DNA of 64,000 bases, taken from contig JASXTE010000003.1 in NCBI GenBank assembly GCA_030280995.1, positions 1,426,001-1,490,000 on the forward strand. The letters run 5' to 3'. This stretch comes from Hemileia vastatrix. Lineage: Eukaryota > Basidiomycota > Pucciniomycetes > Pucciniales > Zaghouaniaceae. The notes beneath the pieces are model-generated. The model was not told where the DNA came from, made no database searches, and worked only from the letters and a program-made list of their open reading frames with translations. Below, piece by piece: positions 1 through 10,130 of the stretch; position 1 is the stretch's first letter; each line of letters begins with the position of its first letter. Made by a program: the position numbers and the translations under genes.

Positions 1-54
1 AATCATGAATTAGAAAAATGGTTTAGAATCCCTAATTGGACCCACTACCACTGC

Positions 55-145
55 CACTGCCACTAAACCACTAAACCACTAAACCACTAAACTACTACCA
101 CTAAAATACTAAACCACTGCCACTAAACCACTAAACCACTAAACT
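55..145. repeat. ACTAAACC minisatellite
   Basis: A short tandem array built from variants of CCACTAAA and CCACTGCCACTAAA. It is imperfect and non-coding. A GAT-rich microsatellite follows at about 265-292. Confidence 0.85.
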
Positions 146-538
146 CAAAACTATGTCCTTATTGTTCATTAATGATTCAACACTGCATTTTTTTTCTTTT
201 TTTCCCCATGGATATCATTTTTTTAGGATAACATAAAGTATGTCTGTCCAATCTATTTAAATGTAGATGATGATGGTGATGATGATGATGATATGATAAG
301 ACATAAGATATTAAATCATATCATTATCTTAGGATAAATCAACCTTACGACCCTACATATGTTGCTAATCACCTTTGATTTCAAGTTTAATATTTCAATG
401 ACTCTTTGTTCAGCATGTAGTAAAATACATCACTGTCAATCATCCTTTAATTTGAAATTTATTCCTTCTAAAAAAGAAAAGAAAAAAAACCTCTCAAAGC
501 TGAGTAGCATTCTTTTACATTCCTTCTGCCATTTACCC

Positions 539-569
<31 letters not shown>

Positions 570-775
570 TTCATCTCAAGAAACTTTATATATAATCTAA
601 AGCCATTTTCCACTTAGACAAACTCATACATGAACAGTCTATATCATTTATTTACTCTCTTTTGATATAACAATTTTTTTTCACCAAAAACTGAACAACT
701 GAAACCTCTGACATTTATCGTCACTCCTGCTCCTTCTTCACCTCCACATTCCGCCTCGTTTCATCCGGAGTATCT
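146..775. other. Intergenic sequence downstream of OST1
   Basis: No gene was recognised. The stretch contains a run of about 27 A at 539-565. A small plus-strand open frame across it is lysine-rich only because of that run. The part just below 776 should include the OST1 3' UTR. Confidence 0.6.
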
Positions 776-2873
776 TCAATTGTGTTTTTTGGCTAGTACG
801 CTATTACTTTTTGATTTTCCAATGGTAAATTCAAATCTTCTGACCAATCCCATAAACAAAAACACCCCCATTGACCAACCAGCAATGGCTAGAGGTTTTT
901 GTAAGGTTGCTACCGACGGTCGAGTGTAAGAAACCTATGTTCCGGGTAAGTAACACCCACGTACACATACACAAGAAACACAACACAATCGAGCAAAGTT
1001 AAATTCAGATAAATAAAATCAGCACACAAAATCAATTGGCCTGGACCTGAAGTTACGTGTACTACACTGTTTAATCTAGTACAAGAAACTTACAAACACA
1101 TAGCCACTATGCTGTTCGGTGCAAAAATGTTTGCTAATTAATACAGTTGGACGCCCAGTGGTGTCAAGATAAGTCTTCTCTATTAGATTTGTTAGTACTT
1201 CGTCTACTGGAAAAGGGATCCACACTTTGATATCACTGCATGATTGATCATTGACAAATAATAATTGTGGAAATCAAAAGGAAGAATTCGTCAGCTGATT
1301 AACAAAGCCACCTACCCTTGCATCTCTACGAGAGAGCTAAAAACTACATACCTGGCACCCTCCGGTAGTCTGATTCTGGCTACCAAGTGGTCAATTGAAA
1401 CGTCTTTCATCTTGGTAAACAATGGCGTTCGAACAACATATCTTCCATTCTTTTTATCAACCTTTAACATGCCCTCTGCTCCAACATTATAACCAATAGT
1501 GAAGGTGTAATTCCATTGCCCAGCAATCGGGTAACGAGGAACAAGCTCTAATACACTAGGTGTTTTACTCACTCTGCCGGGGCCGCCTCCAGGCCTAAAG
1601 TTAGATGTAGACACGTTGCCAATCGTGTCCACGTAATAAGGTGAAGTGGCTCGAGAGGGCAAGTTTAATGTTAAAGAGGTTATGATGTGAGCAAGAGCAG
1701 CTGGCTGATGATTATAGAGAGCAGTCTGATGGACCAGTCTTGAAAAGGGTCCGACGAGGCTTCCCAATCAAAAAAAAAAAAAAAAAAAAAAAAAACGAAG
1801 AACAGAACAGGTTATCAGTCAAAACATCAATCAGCTAAAGTCTGAACTATATGAATAGCAAGGATAAATAACATACCGAGGACCACAGTTTTGTAAATGA
1901 ATGCTATCTTCAACTGCCACATTTGCGCCCCAATGGCTAACTTCCACTAGCCTCTCCCACTTACGAGCCGCAACAATTGGATGAGGTTGATTGTAATGAA
2001 CATAAGCGATTTGTGGGGCTGGATCTATCGGGCCAGGTTTCTTTTTAAAAACTACAGAAGCTTTACCATGAGGTTGCTCAACCGAAAACGAGTCGGGGGC
2101 AGTATGTTCATAAATCTTGCTGTTGGGTGTTCTTTTCAACATGACACCAATTGAGCAGTTAGGACCAAGAAACATAGACACATACATAAAAATGATATAC
2201 TGTTTGAAGAAAGATAATAACTCACTTGAATTTGACTTCAATATCGACATTAGAAGCCAAACCATTGGGGAAAGCACCCCAGCCAGCCAAAAGATCAGCT
2301 TGCCAAAACATGCCTTGATCCGGACCACTAGATTGGTCCAAGCGATGAGGTTTAGGGTTTGTCAAATGGACATAGCTAGCTTTGAGGGAGACTTCTACTG
2401 GAGAAGAAGATGTTGGAGGAAGGGAGACTTGGTAGAAATGAACCGATCTATATTCGAGCGAACGAAGATGAATGGATGAGAATGAGAAGAAGAAGATGAA
2501 AGACTTACGAGTTAGATTGAGTTCCAAGATAGCGAGTGACGATTTGTTCGGAATGGGAAGGAACAGAGACTTCCAAGACGCTCAAATGCTGTGCGGATTG
2601 GTGATCGATGGGGAAGATCCAGGTGTTTTGGTGGGGATTTCGGGGGTGAAGAGTGAGAGAAGATTGTTGATGGGAGATGGATCCAGCCAAGTAAATTTCA
2701 CTTTTCCAAGATGTGACGACATAATTCGTGGTCACAGCTGCAGGATCCAAGGTAGACTTAGCAGCGAGTTGACCGTCGAGGGATCTTCGGAGATGAATCT
2801 GAGCAGAGTGCGAGAATGCGGATGGCAAGACGAGTGCGCACAGCAGCAACAAACAGACAAATAAGCTGCCCAT
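776..2873 (-). CDS. OST1: Ribophorin I, oligosaccharyltransferase subunit 1
   Basis: Subunit of the ER oligosaccharyltransferase, which transfers the dolichol-linked glycan to Asn-X-Ser/Thr of nascent secretory proteins. I read six exons on the minus strand: 2509-2873, 2226-2447, 1877-2119, 1352-1759, 1094-1235 and 776-934. All five introns are GT-AG, and the exons sum to 1539 nt (512 codons plus stop) without a break. The N-terminus has a hydrophobic signal peptide (MGSLFVCLLLLCALVLPSAF). Family landmarks follow in order: VEVSHWGANVAVED, LVGPFSR, YYVDTIGNVSTS, RYPIAGQWNYTFTIGYN, RLPEGA and TYLDTTGRP. One transmembrane segment lies near the C-terminus (AIAGWSMGVFLFMGLV), with a short basic tail. 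The length is close to that of the yeast protein and shorter than the human one. The intron between the third and fourth exons carries a long A/T run at 1770-1794. The start is the only Met before the signal peptide. Confidence 0.95.
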
Positions 2874-3139
2874 CTGGTTCTAGGATTGAGCTGGCTGGAT
2901 GTGGTGAAGTTTCCCCGTCTTCCGTTTAATGAATGGCCCATTTTGCATATCAGACCTCAGTGCCCAGTCTAACATCATAGTGGAATCAAAACTTGTATAT
3001 TTAAGAGTGGAATAATTAATGGGTACTAGCTAGATGAATAATATAATTGAGTAAAGAAAAAGAAATATGAGTCAAACAAATATATTGAAGTTTCTACACG
3101 TTTTATAAATAAAATATATAATTTAGAAAAATTATAAAG
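2874..3139. other. Presumed OST1 promoter region
   Basis: No open frame of note. It lies immediately upstream of the OST1 start and becomes AT-rich away from the gene. I did not recognise a specific promoter element. Confidence 0.4.
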
Positions 3140-4390
3140 ATGGTGAGTCAAAAATGAGGAATTAGACCAATGTTTATATATATTCCTGGGCCTCCTATAA
3201 AATCAAAAAATGTGAGTAAATAAATAATTTGGTTAAAACAGATGTTAATAATATGATTAATGGGTACTTACCAAATATAGAGGATATATGAAATAAAAGT
3301 AATACAAAAATATGAATAAAGATTTTTATATTTCTTGTAGTAGTAAAGTTAAACATATTTATCTTGCTTAATCAAAAGAATTATGAGGTGTGATATTGTA
3401 ATAGTATAAAAAGATTTGAGATGAAATAATAAGGAAATAATAAAAAATGAAAATAGATGTATATAAAATCATATTTACAAATTAAATTATAAATAATATA
3501 TATAAATTACATCTTATAAATATTTTTATATGTAAAAATGAATACTAATTAATTTATAAAAATATATATAAAAATAAATGTCAAAAATAAAAATTATGAG
3601 ATATAATACCAGTATATCAATATGTATAAGAAAAAGAAAAGTGAGTCAAAATGGAAGGAGCAGACCAGTATTTATATTATTACTGGGACTCCTAGAAAAG
3701 CAAAAAAAGGTGAGAGAAAATATATTTTAGTTAAGAAAGAGATATGACAATAATAGGGGGTATCAATGTTAGAAATTTGTAATTATTTAAAAGGTATTTA
3801 ATGACACTAAAATAAAGCTAAAGAATTGAAATTAATTCTCAGTAAAAAGGTGTTTTTGGGGCACAATATGGCATATTTTAAAAAATAATCATGGTTGATT
3901 TGGTGGAAAAAAGAGGTATTTTGAAATGGAAGATTTCTAACTTTGATACCCCCTAATAAGATTAATGGTTACTTACCAAATATGGAGAAGAATTAATTTT
4001 GAAATATATAAAGAAGAATAAGACTCAAAATTTATAATAACTATATTTTCTTGCTTGATAAAATGATTTATGAGACAGAAAATGTTTATAATGAATTTAT
4101 TTATATTGATTAATCAAAAAAAATATTTAAAAATTAAATTATTTATCATATATATAAATTACATCTTATAAATATTTTTATAAATAGTAAGTAACATATA
4201 TATATATAATAAATAATAATTAATTTATAAAAATATATAAAAGTAAAAAAAAGTGTCAAAAATAAAGATTATGAGATGTAATACTAGTATATCAATATGT
4301 ATAAGAAACAGAAAAGTGAGTTGAAATGGAAGGAACAGACCAGTATATATATATTTTTTTTTGGGGGCCTCTTAGAAAAACCTAAATTGT
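3140..4390. repeat. Tandem ~510 bp AT-rich repeat, two copies and a partial third
   Basis: The segment GTGAGTCAAAAATGAGG...GACCA...CTGGG..CTCCTA begins copies at about 3140, 3640 and 4313. Between them the same order of landmarks recurs: TTACCAAATATRGAG, a TCTTGCTTRAT block, AAATTACATCTTATAAATAT, then a GAGATRTAATACYAGTATATCAATATG block. The third copy stops after its first ~80 bp. The second copy carries a MITE at 3756-3953 that the first lacks. No coding potential. Confidence 0.85.
3756..3953. mobile_element. 198 bp MITE with GGGGGTATCAA termini
   Basis: Terminal inverted repeats read GGGGGTATCAATGTTAGAAA on the left and, on the opposite strand, GGGGGTATCAAAGTTAGAAA on the right. It is flanked by the perfect duplication TAATA (3751-3755 and 3954-3958). 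The first copy of the surrounding tandem repeat, near 3245-3260, is the unoccupied site. It is non-coding; the superfamily is not certain. Confidence 0.85.
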
Positions 4391-4637
4391 GGGACCCCTG
4401 TAGAGAATTGAGGTGAAAATAGGAGGTGAAATTTAAAAAAATCACTATACTCAAGAGGCAAGAGGAGAGAGGAGAGAAAACACTAACTAGTTATTGTTAT
4501 TGCCTGATAGATCTTTGAAAGAGCCATTTTCTGCTCAGCTGAAAGAGAGAAAAAAAAAGGCAAGAGGAGAGAGGAGGAAAATGGCTCTTCTGAAGAGCTA
4601 ACATACATTGGAATAGCCTACTATTTGAAAAGCCAGG
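4391..4637. other. Short unclassified segment
   Basis: Contains two copies of GGCAAGAGGAGAGAGGAG at about 4456 and 4559. No coding frame. It abuts the LTR of element M. Confidence 0.4.
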
Positions 4638-4954
4638 TGTTAAGACCTAAGAAGGCTGGACTACTAATAGTGCTCACACTAGCCTGAGACAGGACTGACT
4701 ATGCTGGATACAGAAGTGAAACTAACTAAGACTAACTATTTTGGGGTTTCCAACAGTGAGGGAAGCCAGGACTGAATATGCTAATTAGAAGTGAGACTAG
4801 AGAGTGACTGGATTACTAGATAAACTTTCCAATGAGGAGCGCTCCACAGTGCTTTCCTCATATGACCCCCTGATTCAATATCCCCTCTTTGGCCTCTCAC
4901 ATTTAATAGCCCCTTTAGTGCTCCTCATCCTCACCTCTTAACCAACTCTTAACA
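4638..4954 (-). mobile_element. 3' LTR of Ty3 element M
   Basis: A 317 bp LTR in minus orientation with perfect terminal inverted repeats TGTTAAGA...TCTTAACA. It is preceded, in the sense direction, by the purine tract AAAGAGGGGG and directly by the pol stop codon. That is the usual 3' arrangement of a chromovirus. The matching 5' LTR is not in the window. Confidence 0.8.
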
Positions 4955-5045
4955 TTACCCCCTCTTTCACCCCTTCTTCCCTGTGTGCTCCTTCTCAAAC
5001 TCCTTCAAATTTTCTATAGCATTGGCCAAATTTTTCACTGGTTCC
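4955..5045 (-). pseudogene. Element M pol, C-terminal tail of the chromodomain
   Basis: Encodes the end of a chromodomain, EPVKNLANAIENLKEFEKEH, followed by a short basic tail and a TGA stop at 4967-4969. The purine-rich PPT overlaps and follows the stop. The beginning of this domain lies at 16163-16379; the two halves were separated when element E1 inserted between them. The duplication GTTCC (5041-5045) is the last part of this segment. Confidence 0.85.
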
Positions 5046-5855
5046 TGTCACCGGACAACCTATGCACAAGGTCAAGGGTGTTCCTGGAAGTGAGATGGAG
5101 GGAGTAGTTTAGAAACTTCTTCAAAGCACAGAGGAAATGTTTGAGGAAGTGATTCGAAGATGGCTTGAAGGAAGAACTACTGCCTTGAGATATGTTTGAT
5201 AAGAATTCTAATATAATTTAAAGGTAATATTAATATTCTTAAGATCTCACAAAGGGTTGGAAACTCAATAATCAAAGATTTAAGTTTTTATAAATGATTA
5301 CTGAGAAAAATAAGGAAATGTACAATAATAATGATTTAACCTGAAGCTTTACCACTATTAACTATATATACGTTTTATAATTTAATTCTAAAGAAATATT
5401 GAACCACAATCCAACCCCTTTTATATCCATTACTCCTACTTGCATTGATCTAATACCCATCCATCATTCCGCACACCACAGACCTCTGAAAATACACCTG
5501 TTACACCTGGACCCTCCTCACTAACATCCATTAACCCTTTAATCCTCCACTAACCATCCCGTCCATGCTCACTACCCCTTTTAATAACCCACAGATACTT
5601 AATAAACCTTTTAGCGGAATATTACATTAACTATTGCACTGTGTGTCACTTATTGAAGAAAAGACTAAACACACTATTGAGAGATTGACTAATTTAGATT
5701 TAAAGTTTAGACTAGCGTGGTTGAATAGTGAGTACACAAAGGAAAGTCGCAGTTGCTATGTAGAATTGTTTTCTGCACTTCAAGTATGGATTTAGACCTC
5801 TGTATTATTGATTTAATGAGCTGCTTTTGCCTCAAGTGTCACGTGGCACATGACA
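5046..5855 (-). repeat. E1 3' LTR
   Basis: 810 bp. On the plus strand it runs from TGTCAC to CATGACA, and it matches 15353-16162 end to end with scattered differences. The equal length of the two LTRs and the flanking GTTCC fix the boundaries. Confidence 0.9.
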
Positions 5856-5865
5856 GATTCCCGGG

Positions 5866-5872
5866 TATAAAA
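5866..5872 (+). promoter_or_regulatory. TATA box of the antisense unit in E1
   Basis: TATAAAA lies ten bases inside the internal region, next to the 3' LTR. It points toward the plus-strand open frame starting at 5955. A CT-rich stretch follows, typical of a fungal 5' leader. Function is inferred from position. Confidence 0.5.
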
Positions 5873-5954
5873 TGCGAGCTCCATTGAGCGTGAGACATAT
5901 TTTTCCCACACTACTTTCTCTCAACTCTTCTTTTTAATTATTTTCTATTTATTT

Positions 5955-6782
5955 ATGTTCACTTGTCCTACCCCAACTCCCACGCCTCCACACCCCAAAG
6001 CAGATGGTGGAATCGTTACCTGGCAACACTTCCAAGCCTGCACGGCCTGTGAGTTGATGGAATATTTTTGCGTTGAAAGCACTGCTACACGAGGTCCTTT
6101 CCAGAAACATGAGTTTTGCCGCTGGAGATGGGTGACGTGTGATGCCCTATCAAAAAAACGCGGACATCGAACAACGGTTTACAAAAACTAAATACTGGGT
6201 AATCCCAAAGACCAAAGAGGTGGTTGAAGACATCTGGGACGTGTCGGTTGGGGACAATTGGTTGGTGGAAGAGATTGAGGAGGAGGTCAAGGATACCATG
6301 GCAGCCTGGGTAACCCAGGCCACAGGTAAGAGACAAGGGGTGGAAGAGGAGGTAGATGAATTGGTTGAATAGGATGAGGATGAAGTCCCCATCTTGAGGA
6401 GGATGGTCATCAAAGATGATGAAGAGGAGAAGGAAGTGATGGTAGAGGTCACCCTGAAGTTATTTTTAGAGGCTGACCCATTTTTCAAAGTAAGTCTTCT
6501 TTTTTTTTATTCAAAAATTTTGTTACTGATGACCATATGTTTTTAGAATTCAGATGTCATCGCAGAAGCTCCAATTGTGGAAGTGGCGCCGTCGTTTCCA
6601 GTTGAGGAAAATCAACCAGTGATTGATTCAAGGGAGGACAATGAGGAAACACTTGACCAGGTATGGTCAAAGAAACCTCGGCAGGGTAGACGAGCTTGAT
6701 TCATCAAAGATTTAAGTGGTGAGGTCAACAAGATTGTCGATGCCGCCTCCTTCGTTGTGGTGGAAGAATTACTGGAGATTTG
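5955..6782 (+). pseudogene. Antisense gene-like unit inside E1
   Basis: A plus-strand unit opposite in direction to gag-pol. The first frame (from 5955) has a Pro-rich start, then a cysteine-containing segment (ACTACELMEYFCVES...HEFCRW...TC). After a shift near 6150 the frame continues as an acidic segment (VVEDIWDVSVGDNWLVEEIE). A GT-AG intron is readable at 6490-6546, joining ADPFFK to NSDVIAEAPIVEV. The frame ends with DLSGEVNKIVDAASFVVVEE. Stops at 6370-6372 and near 6700 show that it is broken. The cysteine pattern resembles a decayed zinc-cluster region, but this is weak. I do not recognise the protein. Some plant LTR elements carry antisense genes near the 3' LTR; this would be a fungal parallel. 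Confidence 0.55.
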
Positions 6783-6789
6783 AGAAGTG

Positions 6790-7764
6790 ATACCGGTAGG
6801 AGAGGAGGAGGTATTTGAGAAATGCAGGAAGGAAATAAGGGTGGTTTTGGAAAAAATGAAGAAATTGGTTTGGGAGAAAATACAGGAGAAAATTTGAAAT
6901 GGAAAGAGAAAAAAGAAAGAAAAAGGGAAGGAAAAAAAGTAGAAAGCAATTTGTGTATTTATTTATTTATTTTACTTTGTTGTTTTAATTGAAATTTTAA
7001 TATATATTTTATAAGATTTTGAAAAAGAAAAAGAAAAAAGGAGAAAAGAAAGATTTGAATAAAATTTTGTTTTAAATTTTGAAAGAAAAAAGAAAGAATG
7101 TTTAACTGAGGAAATTTTAGTTTAATTTTTGAAAAGAAAAATTTAAGTAAGAAAAAAAATAGTTGATTGAAACAATTACTTTTGAAATGAAAATTTAATG
7201 AGAGGAAAATTTGTTATTTGTGAAAGTTTATTTATTGAAGTTTTTGAGGAATTTTGGTTATTTGAAAAGAAAGAAGAAAAATATTTTTGAAAAAAAAGAA
7301 TTTGAAGGAAAGAAGTAATTTGTTTGAAGAATTTTAAAAGAGAGATTTAAAGGTTGAAGTGAAGTTTGAGAATTATTGTTGTATTGAGTTCATGAAAAAT
7401 TTTGATAGTTTGAAGAAAAAGAAATAAGGGAAAAAAAGAAAAGTTTGAAAGGAGAAAAAGAAAGAAAATTAAAAGAATTATTGATTTTTAAGACTTTACT
7501 TTAATGAATTTTAAGACTTTATTTTATTTTATTTTTTAATTTTAAATTTTTAATTTAATTTGATTTAATTTTAGTTTATTTTAGTTTATCTTATTCTTTT
7601 TATTTTATTTTAAAGAAGGTTGAAAAAAGCTTTTTGAGAAGAAGAAAGAAGAAAAGAGAAAACAGAGTAAGGATTTTTTAGAAGAGAAGAAGTTTTAGAA
7701 TTTTAAGAAAAGAAAAGAAATGAGAAAGAAAAGAGAAAAGAGAAGAGAAAAATAAAAGAGAGTT
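6790..7764. other. Purine-rich (AAG/GAA) tract of E1
   Basis: Nearly 1 kb dominated by A and G on the plus strand (AAGAAAGAAAAAGG and the like), with a short T-rich patch at about 7500-7615. It lies between the pol stop and the antisense unit. No gene. Confidence 0.7.
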
Positions 7765-8629
7765 CTAAGGTTTTGGTTTTAAAGGATATTTAAGATGAAA
7801 AGATTTTATGAGTCCAGGGGTGTTAGAAACATTGATGGCTGGTTCCCATCTGAGTCATCAAGGAAGCCTTCCCATTTCACAAGGTATTGAAGTTTCCCCT
7901 TGCACATTCTTGAATCAAGGATATGGCTTACTTCCCACTCTATATGGTCTTCTACTTTGACTGGTTCCGGAGGAGGTTGGTTCCTGCCTGTGTATGTTTC
8001 TTGAGCCAGTTTTAGGAGAGATACGTAGAAAACAGGGTGAATAGCCTGCCATTTAGGAGGTAGTTTGAGTCGAAATGAAGTTTTAGAGACTTTGCAGTCA
8101 ATTTCGAATGGTCCCAAGCGCTTTTTGGCCAGTTTCTTTGATGGTCGAGTTGTTCAAATTTTTTGTGTGTCAAGCCATACTTTGTCGCCTGGTTTAAAGG
8201 AAGGAGAAGATTGTCGATGTTTGTCGGCCTGTTCTTTATACCTTCAAATTGCTAATTCCTAGTTTGATTTAAGTTCTTCTTGGAGTCGTGATATGGTTCA
8301 AAGATAATGTTCCGCAGGATGACTAGTTCCTACATGGATTGAGTTGAATTGAGGATGTCTTCCATAAACAGTTTTGAAAGGAGATTGTCATTTCAAAGAA
8401 TGAGTCAAGTTATTATAAGTGAATTCAGCCAATGGTAACCATGTGGTCCAATAGTCTTGTTGGTAACTGACATACATTTGAAGGTATTATTCGAGGATTT
8501 GGTTGACCCTTTCCATTTTCCCATTGGTTTCAGGATGATAGGCCGTGGAGAGATTCCTTGTGATATTGAGTTGTTGACACAATTGAGTCCAGAATGTGGA
8601 TACAAACAATGAGCCTCTATCTGAAATAA

Positions 8630-10130
8630 TGTCAGCCTGTATATCCCCAGGACTGAGTAAAAAGTGCTTATAAGTTAAGTTAAACACATGAAATATACAT
8701 GGGAACAATAAATGAGAGTACACAAACAGTATACATAAGTAAAATTATGATAATACACAAAAAATGCCATTATAGCACCTTATATACACGCATATATCCA
8801 CCTTTTATAGGTCTTATGTACTTAATATTAAGTTGTAATATGTTAGGGTAATCTTAAGAGCCTTAAGTATAAGGCTAAATAATTTTAAAGTACACTTAAA
8901 GCTGTTATATTCATTGTTTTACGCAAAAAACAAGAAATGCGCTTTATTTCACTTAAAAGTTGACTATATGCGCTATAAAATTGAGAATATCAAAAATGCG
9001 CTTTGACAGATCAATTGAGCTCATTTAGGACTATTGATTTGGCTATTTAAAAGCATAAAAATAACACATTTCAAATTTGGTGTTTTTTATGCCAGAAATG
9101 GCTTCTGTGTACTGGCCACACACTGCCTGCTTTTTTCCCGTGTGAATAGCTTCATTTTTAGCAAAGTTAGCTTTTTCACACTATAATTACCCCACACTCT
9201 ACGCCCACTGTGGGGAAACACACTAAAATAGGCGACAGGCGCTTATTTAGTGTCCTAGCTTAATTAATAGTGCATTGACCTTGTTTATATGCACTAATTT
9301 CATTAATAACCTCATTCTTGGCATCTTATTTCATCACCACACTTAAATTTGCCTAATTTTAGTCAAGGATTTACCTGTGCAAGCGCCTTCCAAGGACTGC
9401 ATGTAGTTACCCCACATCTCACGCTCTGTTTTAAGTTTTTTGGTGGTTTCTCAGTCAATTTTGGTTATTTTTGGATGGGAATTTCACGTAGTATAATGTC
9501 AGGATTAGCCCCTCCATTTCTACAGTAAATACCCCTTATTCTTAAGCTATTATTAACCTTAAAAGGTCTCCTTTAGTCTTTTATATTATTGTTTTATACG
9601 CATATACTCTCTTTTTGTCTTTTTCTTTAATTTTGATGGATTTCCCTTATTATTACAGGATTTTGGCTGTTGTTACTTGTCTAATTATGTCATGGATCAC
9701 TAGGGATGTTGATGGGGAAGTCTATTAGTGGATTCGAGGCGTCTTTAGCTGTGTATTGGATGGTATATCAAGGGATTTATTGGGGAACTCAGTGTGTATA
9801 AAGGGAGGAGGTTTTTGGGTCTTGTTTCTACATTCTTTATCATTTACAATTTACACAATATAACCAAATCAATTACAATACACTTCAACTAGTACTTTTA
9901 TAAGACTTTTGAGTAGTATCTGAATTATTATAATCTATTTTTCTACCAACTAAAAAGATTGTAAGCCACATATAGAATTAGTGAGAATTGATTTACTGAG
10001 ACCTTTATTCTGAATTATATTTTATTATTTGTTGGATTTATATTACAGTATTCATATAGGACCATTTAAATCTTCTAGACAAAGACTTTTCAAGCTATTT
10101 CACGTCCTTGTACTTGATCTTAGCCTGACA
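8630..10130 (+). mobile_element. Solo LTR in the E1 integrase
   Basis: 1501 bp with TGTCAG...CTGACA termini and the perfect duplication AATAA (8625-8629 and 10131-10135). Removing it restores a continuous integrase frame at NDII-SDRG. No coding frame lies inside. A TATA box at 9797 sets the orientation as plus. Its first ~28 bp are shared with the insertion at 13943-15118, so the two are related LTRs. Confidence 0.9.
9797..9802 (+). promoter_or_regulatory. TATA box of the solo LTR
   Basis: GTGTATAAAGGGAGG lies about 330 bp before the LTR end, a usual position for the U3/R boundary. It is a candidate promoter directed through the interrupted E1 integrase. Confidence 0.5.

Noticed and set aside
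359..595. Plus-strand open frame ending in a poly-lysine stretch
   Set aside because: The lysines come from a run of about 27 A; the rest has no family features.
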